NCBI GenBank assembly: GCA_010094045.1
Contig: ML986687.1
Span: 1 to 64,000, forward strand
DNA: 64,000 bases
Direction of reading: 5' to 3'
Source of the DNA: Lojkania enalia
Lineage: Eukaryota > Ascomycota > Dothideomycetes > Pleosporales
Shown: in pieces, positions 14,036-25,570 of the stretch
Layout: each line of letters opens with the position of its first letter
Numbering within the stretch: position 1 is the stretch's first letter
Made by a program: the position numbers and the translations under genes
Notes under the pieces: model-generated
Databases searched by the model: none
The model's input: the letters and a program-made list of their open reading frames with translations, nothing else
Told to the model about the DNA's origin: nothing

Positions 14036-17000
14036 TGTTATAGGGATTTTCGGCTAGTCTACTAAGCTATATTAGATATCGACGTACGATATTACGGTTG
14101 ATATCACACCGGATATTACGCTAGATATTAGCTAATATACCCCTTTTTCATGTATATAAATATAGCCCGCTGGCCATCTTTAATCAACTAGTTTAGCTCC
14201 TTATCTCCCTTCCTGAGATAAGATTCGCCTCTTACTATAGTTATAAGCCCGGTTACCGCACTAAAATAACTGTAACTCAACCTTTTTATATATATATCGC
14301 GATCGATATCGCATCTTTTTTATTTAGTATCGTAATATCGCGATATTATTATTATTATCGTTTACCAACAATTTTTTTAGGTACTTAGCTATTAGAATTA
14401 CGTGCAAATTCTACACTTTATAAGCCTATTAACACGCTGTATCGCGTTTAAGGCTATTTTATTCTCTAGTATCGATATATTCTAGTATATTTCTAGTGTT
14501 ACAACGGTTGCATACTCCTCTATAGCTATATCTAAGAAGAAAATACTTAGTACCCCTAGTAATTAGGAGGATTAGCTCGAGTAGCGTAAACTAATAGCTA
14601 GTAGGCTGAGGGTATAGGAATATTTAGATCCAAGCGTACCTCTTAAAGAGGTTAAAATCTATAAGCTAAAACCTCCCCTCCTTAATATAAGTAAGTTCCG
14701 GACCCTGAAGATAAATCTAGAAGGGGAAATAGAAAGATACCCCTCTAGCAGAGTTATATATAAGGAGATGACCTTAATATAAACAACAGATTGGAACTGG
14801 GTAAGAGACTAGTATAACTAATAGAGAAAGGATTAGATTAAAATTAATAATACTCTCCGTACTATATATAGTAATATCCTAATAACAATATTACCTTAAT
14901 ATAAAGTAATACTTAGCGATAATATAACTAGCTATAAGATTCTTAGAATCTTATAGAAAAAGTTAGTATCTACTATCAAGTCGAGGGAGTAACTAATCTA
15001 GAAGGAATATTAAGCTCTTTTTAAGTACCCAACTAATAGAGAGGTAGAGAAGTAGCTAAATTAGTAGAATTAGATAATCTATTATACTAAAGCTGCTAGC
15101 TTAGTAGAAGTTTAGGGCCTTAGAGTAGAAAAGGATTTTCTTCTAACAGTTGCTAAGAAAGATAAGGTGTAAGTACTAATCTATATAATACTAATCAACG
15201 CTAAAAATAAGCTAGGTAGGATTAATTAACTAATTCCTACGATTAAACAATTAATATACTAATATACTAATTACTATAGATATTTTAATCTGTAGAAAAC
15301 GCTTAGCTTGTTTATAGCTTTACAATATCTATTAATTCTTCAAGCAAATTCTAATAGTACTATATAACAGCCTTAAGAAAAATCCGGTTCGTAATCGCGT
15401 ACTCTACTACCCTACTTCTATAAGAAGTAGTACTTCTAGAGTAATTACGAGTACATAAATAAATTAATTAGGCTACTAAACTGGGTACTAGATTAGGAAA
15501 TACTAAAAGCCTAAGATAATATCTTAAATAGAAATAACTAGGGAAAAAAGAATACTTTAAAGGTAAATATAGAAAAATATAAGAAGTCGAAATTCTCGTT
15601 TAATAGTAAAGCCTCTATAAAGGCTACTAGCCTCTAGGGAAATACCCAGGTAATTTAAAGGGGCAATTTTTTAGCGAGTACTACCCCTAAGAAAGAAGAT
15701 ACTAGTATCCTAAATCGGTAGATACTTGATCTAGATTCTAATATCTATATATACAACTCTAAAGCTTTTAGTTAGTAGACTACTTAGATAGTAAATTCTA
15801 AAAATAAAATCGCTGCGGGAGGTAGTATATACTCTATATTAGAATAGGGTACTGTTATAATTATAATTAATTCTCCTACAGGCTTAAGGGATATCGAGCT
15901 AATAGAAGTTGCTTACATCCCTTAGTTACTAACTAATATAATAGCCCTAATTAGAAATAGAGAATAGAGTATCTAATTCGACTTAGGTAGAGATTACCTT
16001 TACTAGTATAATTACTATAATATCGTTTGTTATTTAGAGTTGTTTAACAGCTACTAGCTACTAGACGCGGACCTAGTAAAAAGACCTCTACTTAATTTAC
16101 TTTCTAGATATAAGATAGTTGTAGTAATTAAGGAAAAGCTTTTCTATTATTAGTAACTAATGTAAATTATTTCTTTAGCTGAAGTATACTAATTATTAGA
16201 CTACCTAGGTAGAGATTTAGTATTAACCCTACCTTAGGCAGCTAAGAGTATCTAGTTGAGTAATTAGGAAGTACTAGTATAGCGAAATTACTAGATATAT
16301 ATATAAGTAAAGTTATTATAGTAGATTAGCTAGTATAGTTAGCTTTACCTAGCTACTAAACTATTTAAGAGAATTGCGATTGATATTATACAACTTTAGA
16401 AGAACTATAAGAGGTACTATAATAGTAAGAGATACCTATTTTATACAGTTAATTAGGTGTCCCGGTAGTATAAGGGATTTACGATATATAATTGGTTGAA
16501 ATCTACTCTTATAAAAGCCTTTAAAATACTATTAGCAAAAATTAAATAACAGCATAAAAGAAAGATCGTATATATCTATATAGATAACAACTTAAGCTTC
16601 TTAGAACTTATAGAAGTATTATTTAATTAAGAAATTGTGATTAAAGCTCGCGCGCCTTATATACCTGAGTAGAATAGCCTAGCGGAGTAAGTAGAATACT
16701 AAATTATAACCCGCGCGCGCGCTCTTATAATAGAAGATAATATCTCTAATAAATACGCTAACGAATTAGCTTATATAGTAATATACCTACTTAATAGAAC
16801 GCTGATTGTAAGCCTTCGATTTAAAACCCTATATAAGGCTGTTTTTAGCTATAAACTATCTCTTACTTATCTTTAGGTTATAGAATCGCGAGCGTACGTT
16901 TTAGATAAAACTCTGTTAAGAGGTAATAAACTGGCGTTATAGGTATTAATCAGAAAACTCTTGTAATACAGGAGTATAAATATATACTAAGTACTAATTC

Positions 17001-19290
17001 CGAAACTAAAACGGGTACTTAATACTAGGGACGTTATATTTAGCGATATTATATCTAGTAAGGAGGAGGAATATCTGCTAAAAGAATCCCTAGAGAAGAT
17101 TCTTTTTCAAATTAACGATATTAAGAGCTCTATCGATAGTAGTAATAATAAAACGATTAAAGTCGCAGAAGTAATCTACGAGGATTAGCTACCTAATTAA
17201 GATATCTCTGCTAAGTTAGCAGGCAATTTAATTAGTAAGAAGGCCTATTAGTAGGAGAATACTATTTTTAAAGAACAAATCGACGATATTACTAGTAATT
17301 AGGAACTCCTAACGCTAGAATTAATACCAGCGCTAGTACTAAGAAATCAGGATGCCCCTGCAGTACTACTAGTAGATAGTAAGAATATTACGTTTAGTAA
17401 TAATTTACTATAAGGATAGTAACTGTCGCCTTCTTATACTTCTATACTCTTAAAAAGAATAAATAATACCCCGCGGAGGGAAGAAATTAGTAGTTAAATA
17501 TCGAGGGATAATATAATTTAGGGAGGTAGGTTTCTATACAGCCGCAGGCCGCCTCAGTTATACTTTACTACCTTTACAGTACTATCTAATAGTAAGCTAA
17601 TACCGGCAAATTATATAAAGGAAACTTATACTATTAGAAAATATTATCGCAATTAGCTTCTACTAGAACTAAAGTACTATAAAGATCTAAAGAATTACCC
17701 TTTTAGTATTAGCTTTTATAAGGCCTGTCATGCTAAGTTATAGAAGTAGGAGGATATAGATACCTAGTAAAAGGTAACAATCCTTTAAGACTCTACTAAA
17801 ATTCTCCTAGTAATATAGGTATTCGCATATAAATTTAATAAGAACGGTTTCTTATATAAATTTAAGGCTAGATTAGTTATATACGGCAATCTGCAATCTT
17901 AATAGAGAGATACCTATACTGCTATATTAGCCGCACGAACCTTTTACTTTCTAATATTAATTACAACTTATTTTAAACTTAATATATACTAGTTCGATGT
18001 TATTAACGCGTTCCTTAACTACTGATTAGACAGGTTAATATATATCTATATACTAGAAGGTTTCGTATATAAGTATAGGAAATATCTACAACTATAGAAA
18101 ATTATATATAGCCTTAAGAATGCTCCGAAACTTTGGTATTATAAGCTGGATAGGACTCTAAAATAATTAGGCCTTAAAATAGTACTAGGAATATCTTGTT
18201 TATATGTAAATAACAAGCTAATTGTCTTCTTTTATATTAACAATATCATAATTCTAGTTCATCTATTAAATATCTCTACTAAACAGAAATTTGAATTATA
18301 ATTAAGTAATAAATATAAACTTTAATCTCTTAGAAATCTAAATTAGTTTCTAGGAGTTTGAGTCGTATACGATATATAGTAGTATAAGATCTAGCTGCTA
18401 TAAGACTTATTTATTAATAAGGTAGCAGCGCGATTTAATATTACGGTTAATAAGAAGGCGCTGAGTACGCCTTTATACGAGAATATACTGCTAGCTGCTA
18501 CTAAGGAATCCTCTAATAAGATATCTTACTACCAACAACTAATTAGTTGTCTAGCCTAAATTATAGTTTTTATATACTCTAATGTCGCGCGAGCGCACTT
18601 AATATTATTATAATACCTCTAGAACCCTAGCAATTATTATATTAACGCTGCCTTAAGGGTATAGCAATATCTAATTAGTACGAAGTACTTAGCGATTATA
18701 GTAACAGCTGATAATATATAAAATACCTCTACTATTAGCTAGAGTAGCGATACTAATTATATTAACCCCGTAGAGTAATTACTATTCTATAGTATATCTA
18801 ATACAGCCTTCGGCGATAATTTTAATACTTGTTAAAGTTCCTACGGCTATATATTTCAACTTTTTAGGATGCTGATTGATTAGAAAGCCTCAATTCAGCG
18901 TACGGTTATAAAATCAACTACTAAAGCAGAATTATTAGTACTATTAGTTGCTGGATTAGAAATAGAGTAGTAGTAGAAGACTTTCGCCTTACTGCGCTTC
19001 TATATTAACATGCAACTAGTACTACTTTACGATAATTAATAAATAGTAGATATCGTAAATAAGCTATCTAAGTGTCTTAATACCAAACTTCGCTATGTGG
19101 ATATATACTAATACTAGCTATATTAAGAAGTAGTAGAGTAGAGACTTATAATCAGTTAGCAACCGATGAATCTAATGCTAGCTAACAGCCTTACAAAAGT
19201 TCTGCAGCTGTAACAATACTAAAGGTTTATTAAGCAACTGAAAATGGAAGATATTTCAGCCAGAATCGAATCTCAGGAATTTCTATCAGC
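14036..19290 (+). mobile_element. Ty1/copia relic nested in the gypsy relic; 5' LTR present, 3' LTR missing at the gap
   Basis: A 5' LTR of about 468 bp runs from TGTTATAGGG at 14036 to a TGTTACA end near 14503. Read through stops on +, the copia order follows: gag about 14510-15560, protease about 15700, integrase about 16350-16850 (YIDNNLSFLELIEVLF, ARAPYIPE, LLNRTL), reverse transcriptase about 17640-18300 (QFDVINAFLNY near 17990; FFYINNIII at about 18225, where YVDDI is expected), and RNase H ending about 19250 (YVDIYQYQLYQEVVE, NSLTKVLQL). The coding end MEDISARIES is followed within 40 bases by the assembly gap, so the 3' LTR is not seen. Confidence 0.88.
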
Positions 19291-19300
19291 NNNNNNNNNN
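19291..19300. other. Assembly gap (10 N)
   Basis: Ten N characters. The true gap size is not known from the sequence. It falls exactly where a copia 3' LTR should begin and separates it from an inverted gypsy LTR. Confidence 1.
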
Positions 19301-19757
19301 GTTAGAGGTAGTAGCTTTAGTAAAGAGAGAGTATTAGGTTCGCCGGTTCTTTAAATGTAACAAGTATATTTAGAAGTCTAATAGAGTAATAAGATAAATC
19401 TACGAGAATAACTATAAAGGACTTAATCTTATAAGAAGATCTTCCTTCTTATATAGCTAAGTCTAAGACTGCTAAGCCTAGCTTATTAGGTCTATTAGGT
19501 TTATTAGGTCCGTCCTACTATACTTAATACTTCTACTATAGTTACGTATATAGGTTATACTATACTTCGTTATCTAACTAATTATCTCTCTAGTTCCTAT
19601 AGTCCTATTACTTACTATTTAATAATTAGTCCTTAACATGCTCCTACTTATTATTATCTTATTAGTCCTCGTCCGAGTCGACCTCTATAGTAGCTGATAT
19701 TGGATTAAGTTCTAACTATAGAAGCGGTGCCCCTTAGCATTCTATATTTATAACACT
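19301..19757 (-). repeat. Inverted LTR copy, immediately right of the gap
   Basis: Reverse complement of the LTR at 9317-9775, about 457 bp, with mostly transition differences. It is the most complete and least RIP-mutated of the four copies (for example ggtccgtcc and ctcgtccgagtcgacc are retained). Confidence 0.8.
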
Positions 19758-20464
19758 TAGCCTTTTAAGAAGATTCGTAGTACTAATACTTAAGAAAGAG
19801 CTTAACTAGCTTAACGCTACTATAGTAACTGTAGTAAAACTAGATATAACGCTCGTACGTGCTAAAAGGATAGTAAGAAAAATTCTAAATTAGATAAAAG
19901 TATATTATATATAGAATCTCTTATTAGTATTAAATAAATTAACTTTTTATATATAGTATTCGTTGCGCTAAGAAAAAGTAGCCGCTTTAATAGTTTAGCT
20001 GCTTTGATAGTAGAATACGTTATATCTAATAGCCTAGACTAGATTAGTATAGAAGATCTAGTTAGCTTAGTTAATAAGAGCTGTATAAGCAGCTTTATAG
20101 CAATTACTATAAAACTAAAGAGTAGTATTAATAAAGGAAGGATTGTTAAAGCTTATATTAATATCGTATAAGAGTAAGTATAGAGAAGATAAATTAGTAG
20201 TATAAAGAAATAGAGGGAGTCTTAAATATTTAATAGATAGATAACTCGTAATATAATAGTATAGCTAAAGCTGCCTATAAACGTACTATATTTATATATA
20301 CTACATTTACATTATAAACTAATTAATTAGATATAATATAGTGAATTTAAAAATGCAATCGTACGATAACTAATAAAATTATAGTGTTTGTATAGATGTA
20401 AACTATTAAGAGAGTTCATAGGTAGCGAGCCTAACCGTCTGCGGTAAAGGATACGATAAACGAT
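19758..20464. other. RIP-type AT-rich sequence, no gene recognised
   Basis: TpA-rich and stop-filled in all frames. A few Lys/Arg-rich segments on + near 19780-19900 could be the tail of a transposase, but no diagnostic motif is visible. Confidence 0.5.
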
Positions 20465-20683
20465 AATATACGATCAATAAGATAAAATACCGATAAAAAA
20501 CCGATAATCGTATCGTTTCTATCGTTATATCGTTGACAACCCTGTTATATGGGCCGCTCGCTTGTAAGGTACGTTAATATACGATCAATAAGATAAAATA
20601 CCGATAAAAAATCGATAATCGTATCGTTTCAATCGTTATATCGTTGACAACCCTGTATGGGCCGTTCGCTCGTAAGGTACGTT
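20465..20683. repeat. Two-copy tandem repeat of about 111 bp containing transposon ends
   Basis: Copy 1 (20465-20575) and copy 2 (20576-20683) share aatatacgatcaataagat, a cgata-rich core, gttgacaaccctg and gggccgctcgcttgtaagg with few differences. Read on the minus strand, CAGGGTTGTCAAC resembles a hAT-type terminal repeat. The following gggccgctcgc...aaggtacgtta module matches the Fot1-like terminus at 22156-22182. Confidence 0.75.
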
Positions 20684-21519
20684 ATATATAGTTGGTTAAT
20701 CGCACTTTAGACAGTTAACTCTATTACTATCACGGTAGCAGCGCTGCTGCTTCCCCTAGCACCTTGCTACGGACACCTTGCTACGCGCACGTACCTAGCT
20801 CGCTTAGCACCCAGCCCCTTTTCTCCTCCCATCCTCTATGTACATACTTCTCTCTAGCAATCCTCTTGTAACCACCTGAGTACTGTACGTAGCAGAATAA
20901 TCAAGCTTCTATGAAGCGATGATGTTGTCTCTCGTTGCCTCTCGTGACCCAGAGTTTCTGGAAATTGAGCGAGTTATAACTGTTATGGCCATTAATGATT
21001 AGTAGTCGACGCGTATCTACTTGTCACGGTAATACCGCGACACCTCTGCACCTACACCACCCCTACCACAATACCCGAACCAGCTGCTAGCGATAGCTAC
21101 CAGCTGCCAGCTAGAGTATGACTGACATGACATGACCATGGTGGAGGAAGGTTTCGCCGACCCGGCTAGTCCGTGCGGCAGCACAGACCTAGCCCCTATA
21201 AAAACCTACACAATGTAGATATCTCTGTTCTTCACGCAACGTCTTGATACTCACACGTAGTACGTAGCAATAGAGTTGACTGCCTGAAGTGCGATTGACC
21301 AACTGCACGTGAGCGTCCGTGACACTACTATACGATCTCTTGTATGCCTGTTAAAGTGCTTTAACCACTCAATACCGAGTTTATTTGTTGTCTAGCCATT
21401 CTCGCTAACTGTGATAGCCCAGCTCCTATGTATATCGTCACCTTCATACTAGGCAGAGAGATGGTAGTGGCCAGCGAGAATAATAAAGGGTGGGGGCGCC
21501 TAGCCAGCAGTATTAATCC
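20684..21519. other. Non-coding transition region, possible solo LTR
   Basis: Base composition returns toward 50% GC. A TATA-like cctataaaaacc at about 21195 inside a segment that begins tgttatggcc near 20980 is compatible with a solo LTR, but the far end is not clear and no second copy exists here to confirm it. No open frame with coding character. Confidence 0.3.
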
Positions 21520-22182
21520 CTTACATTACGGAAATCCATTTAGGATTGCCTAATTTAATTGCCTTTAGCTAATTACGTCTCTCTATGCCTATAACAACTA
21601 GCTATAACGAGATAACACCTACGTAAAAGCCAGATTCGTTGAAGTTGTATGTATCCTCGTCTATAATACTATACTTCTCCTTAGTACACCGTATAAGCTC
21701 AACCCAACCTTGAATTACCTTAGGATTTTCGTGTAGAGCTCTCTAGCGATTATAGGGTCGATTTAGGCGTGTCTTAAGCTCAGAAGTGCGTCTAATAAAG
21801 TTCCTAGGCTAATATATGCTAATCTGGCCCATACCGCGCTTAGCAAGCAAGTTATTGGCTATACCTTATACGGCAGCTAAGGTAGGCGCAAATCCTCGTG
21901 AATGCAGGTTAAGTATGTATTGAATAATAACCTCCTCTTCAGGTTTCGTCAGTTTCTTCGAGTGAGGCTCATAATCGCGCTGTGGGCGGGTTCCGGCGCG
22001 TTAAATGTTGAAGTAGCGCGCCTCTCGCTATTTATTTGGCCTCTTTTGGCAGCTGAGAGGGCTAAGTTTACGTGATTCTCGTTTCGGGCTGTATTCTTAT
22101 TGTTTCGTTGTTGCATCATTGTTGAAAGCTCAGGTGTCGCGTTTTGGTGATGGGGTGGGCCGCTCGCTTTTTAAGGTACGTT
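21520..22182 (-). pseudogene. N-terminal fragment of a pogo/Fot1 transposase with one terminal repeat
   Basis: Starting at a terminal-repeat-like end (22156-22182, reading ACGTACCTTAAAAAGCGAG on the minus strand after a TA), the minus strand encodes a CENP-B/pogo N-terminus: RDYEPHSKKLTKPEEEVI, YILNLHSRGFAPTLAAV, NNLLAKRGMGQ, ENPKVIQGWVELI, and the first catalytic region EDTYNFNESGFYVGVI near 21620. A handful of TAG/TAA stops at former Gln/Trp codons kills it. It ends near 21520 before the second half of the DDE domain. It is much less RIP-mutated than the copies to the left, so probably a younger insertion. Confidence 0.75.
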
Positions 22183-22379
22183 AGCTTGCTTTGCCCAAAT
22201 GCCCCACGTCCCTCCCTGTGTAGCGAGACACCTTCCGTGCCGAGACAAATGAAGGCTTAGCTTCTACCTTAGCACCTCCGTGGATATTAGAAACACTGTA
22301 TATAACTACTTAGCTAGATTAGTAGGCAAGGCTTATGCATAACCTGCTCCAGCGCCAGCCTCAGGGCCTTACTAGCCGG
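22183..22379. other. Spacer between two transposase fragments
   Basis: GC-normal sequence between divergent transposase remnants. No open frame recognised. Confidence 0.4.
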
Positions 22380-22685
22380 ATAGTTAACCAGCTAGTTAAA
22401 AGCTGCTAGCTAGTAATGGGTTCAGCAGCTCTACTAGCAAAGGAGAACACTAAACCTCGTATAGCAAACCAATGGAAAAAGCAGAAAAAGCAGCAGCGCC
22501 GAAGGTATATTACATAAGAAGGTGCCCTATAAGGCTAGTAGGGCCGGCTTCTAGTTGAACGGGCTGAAAATACGGAGCAGGAAGAGGCTCAGAGAGAAGC
22601 GACTCAGGTGTGGCAGCGCGCACTATCAACGTGTCCTAATTGCCATATCCAAGGCCATGCCAGGCATCAATGTGTTAATAACTAG
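22380..22685 (+). pseudogene. C-terminal fragment of a Fot1-type transposase with zinc knuckle
   Basis: On the + strand the frame ending at the stop 22683-22685 reads AALLAKENTKPRIANQWKKQ, a basic KKQQRRRYIT stretch and RLLVERAENTEQEEAQRE. It finishes with a CCHC zinc knuckle C-P-N-C-x4-H-x4-C (codons 22632-22673). This Leu-rich segment, basic stretch and knuckle order is the usual tail of Fot1-like transposases. The N-terminal 80% is absent and two or three stops interrupt it. The overlapping 128-residue open frame at 22555-22941 is in another phase and is not a gene. Confidence 0.65.
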
Positions 22686-23259
22686 ACAAGTCGTAGGCCA
22701 GCTTTTAATAGAATATATTTTGTTGTTGTGGAATAATCGTACCAAATGCCGCCTCGATTCTGATGGGGTGCGCAGCTTCCTTAATGCAGGTGCACGGCAA
22801 AGACGGAGCGTACCTCCATATGGTAGATCGACGGGTATCGATGGTCGTGTGGTGACTGCGCGGACAAGAGAACAAGACGGAGAACTGTTCATAGCCGCGA
22901 AGAGTATGTTAGTTTTGAAGGTTGGGCTTTTGGAGCCGTGAATTTCGAGATCAGTAGGGGTCAAAAGGGGAGTACCTTTCACGTGCTGAAGAGATCGGGG
23001 CCAAGGCATGCTAAACGGGGATCCTAGCAAGCGGGAAGCGGAGGACCGTGCCTTTCTAGAAATTTGGGTGGACTGGCAGCGCGCTCCAGTGAATAGCGCC
23101 AGGAATCGCGTCAACCATCTCCCGTCTGCTGCACCTCAATTCCCCGCCTACAAGCCTTTTCACCCACATTACTCCGCTGTTGACGTATATATATTATTCC
23201 GCCAACCCCTCCTTACACCGCCGCACATGTCTTTACCTCCGCCAGCCACCCATCCAAAG
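22686..23259 (+). other. 5' flank of the phosphotransferase gene
   Basis: No supported gene. C/T-rich patches from about 23100 to 23255 (cctcaattccccgcc, ccgccagccacccatcc) precede the proposed start and look like a fungal promoter and leader. Confidence 0.35.
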
Positions 23260-24671
23260 ATGCCGACCGCCCGTGAGTCCCGCTTCCCTCCGCCTCGAAC
23301 CACCGCCGCTCTTTGACGGCGACAACGTGAGATTACTGACGTTTTCGGTGCAACAGAGACGGCAGCGCATGAATGTGTTTCCGAAGAAGCGCTTCAGCAT
23401 CTGAAATCGTATAAATACTCGAGCGTCGATAAATCCCTAATATCCCGCTATATCCTCAGGCACTACGTACGCTCGGTAACCTACGCATCCTCGCCCAAAC
23501 TATTTTCTAATATGTAGAATAGTGGAATGGCTTCGTGGAGCTCCTCCCGATGTGGCTCGCGCCGAACCTGGTCACATTGTTGGGCTTCTTCTTCATCCTC
23601 GCGAACGTCGCGTTGCTCGAGGTCTACGTTCCCGACCTTGTAGGCCCAGCGCCGTCGTGGGTCTATTACAGCTTCGCATTCGGCCTATGGATGTACTCAA
23701 CCATGGACAATGTGGACGGCAAGCAAGCGCGACGAACTGGCACGTCAAGTCCCCTCGGAGAGCTGTTCGACCATGGCATAGATTCCTTGAACTGTACATT
23801 GGCTAGTCTCCTCGAGGTGGCAGCTGTTGGATACGGACACGGCCGAACTGGAGCTTTCACCGCCCTAGTTCCGGTCCTCCCAATGTTCTTCTCGACCTGG
23901 GAGACCTACCACACCCATACTCTATATCTCGGATACTTCAACGGTCCCACCGAGGGCTTGATAATTGCCTGCACTATCATGTGTCTCTCCGGTTACTACG
24001 GCCCCGAGATCTGGTCAACACCTCTGATTAAGTTTTTCCCGTCATATGAAGAGTATCTTGGCATTATCAGCTTCCGCGACCTTTGGGTCCCCATTATCTT
24101 GGTTACCTTCTTTATTGCACATCTCCCAGCATGCGTCATTAATGTCGCCCGAGCACGCCGCGCCCAGAGCCTTCCCATCGCACCCCTGATTTACGAATGG
24201 ATCCCGCTGATTATTTTCGTAACCTCGTCCATGGCGTGGCTAGGGTCGCCGTATTCCTTCATCCTCAAAAATAATCATCTCGTCCTCTATTGTATGACCA
24301 TGTCTCTGGTGTTCGGACGTATGACGACTAAGATCATCCTTGCCCATCTCACTCGACAGCCATTCCCCTACTGGACCGTCATGTTAGCGCCCATGATTGG
24401 CGGAGCAATGCTCGTCAATCATCCATACTTCACCATTGCAGGCACTACCTTCTTTGGACCCGCCTCTGCTCAGTTCGAACTTTGGTACTTGCGAGCCTAT
24501 TTCGTTTTCGCTGTAGTTGTGTATGCGAGATGGGCCCATCTCGTGATCACAAGCATCTGCAAGTTTCTGGGAATCAACTGCTTGACAATCCGACCCAAAG
24601 CGCTCCACAACGAAAAAATTGCAAGGTCAAATGGCGTAGCAAACGGTTTCGGGAAAGGCCGGCGAGACTAG
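23260..24671 (+). CDS. EPT1: CDP-alcohol phosphotransferase (ethanolamine/choline phosphotransferase), 3 exons
   Basis: Transfers phosphoethanolamine or phosphocholine from the CDP-alcohol to diacylglycerol, the last Kennedy-pathway step, in ER/Golgi membranes. Proposed exons are 23260-23272, 23357-23466 and 23523-24671 (423 residues). The first intron starts gtgagt and the second gtacgc; both splice in frame to give ALQHLKSYKYSSVDKS...YILRHY|WNGFVELLPMWLAPN, the conserved N-terminus of EPT1/CPT1. The catalytic CDP-alcohol signature DG-x2-AR-x8-G-x3-D-x3-D is complete (D106 G107, A110 R111, G120, D124, D128). About 8-10 hydrophobic segments follow. Length is normal for the family. EPT1 and CPT1 specificity cannot be separated by sequence. 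The tiny first exon is the least certain part. Confidence 0.9.
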
Positions 24672-25570
24672 CCATCTCCGTTTACATCCGGTCTATATCA
24701 GCAGCATGCCACAAGCTAGCTGAGGCATCGTGCTGAGCGATACCTTACATAACAGCAGCTTCATCCCGTTCCCGAATATATCTTTTAGAGTGGGCTGGCT
24801 CGCTCCTATAGACTACACGCCACGTATTACGACCGCTTCAAATCTATTACTAATATCAGCATATTCGCATTTAAGGGAGTTCCAGTAAGATGCTTTTTGT
24901 ATTCACCTTGTAATTGTTTGACGAGGGCGCACAAGTCTCAACACCTCGGCCTCGGCCTTGCGTCTCTTTTATTCTTCTGTTTTGTATGGGGGTCTTCCAG
25001 CAAAGTGAAAACCAGCATAACATCTAATACTATCACACCGTCTAGTTTCTAGCAACTTGGGGTTGATTAGTCGATTTGGCATTTTGGTTATAGAGATTCA
25101 GAATACCTTGGAGAAGTGCTCGGGAGCGTAGGCTGTAATGGGATGTTCCGTCAATGATGGCCCCGCATAGCCACCATCGCCCAACGAATTACATGAGAGC
25201 GCAGGTACATTGCGCTTCAATCTTTGTTGCCTATCCCTGTCTTTTCTTTTCCCAAGTGTGTCTTCGCATCTCTTCTGAGCGGATTCTGTGTTAGATGCAT
25301 GCAAGAGATGGTTTCTTGCGACTGCATTAGTGTTTTAGAGGTTATCAACCTTTCGATGCCGTCTCAGCTCGAGCCCTAGTCGCCATAATTTGCGCTTTGG
25401 CAATAAGCCTCCAGGTGAACTTTGTGGCAGCCTTGTGTCAAAGGCGTTTGTGGCTGTCCGTGCAACTTTCAGCTCGTGGGGGCTGAACGATCGGCCTCCC
25501 AAAAAATAAATGCAGCACTTGCCAGATTTTAAAACCTTATTGACCAAGTAAAGATATCGAGACTATCAGA
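24672..25570. other. Intergenic, about 900 bp
   Basis: 3' flank of the phosphotransferase and 5' flank of the membrane-protein gene. The short open frames here have no coding character. No RNA gene or repeat recognised. Confidence 0.5.

Noticed and set aside
1..20464. Stop-codon reassignment (TAG read as Gln or Trp), since frames look long if TAG is ignored
   Set aside because: Core genes end in ordinary stops including TAG and never use TAG inside; TAG excess is confined to transposons and matches C-to-T/G-to-A RIP.
22555..22941. 128-codon open frame on +
   Set aside because: Overlaps in another phase the transposase tail whose zinc knuckle and stop at 22685 explain the DNA better.
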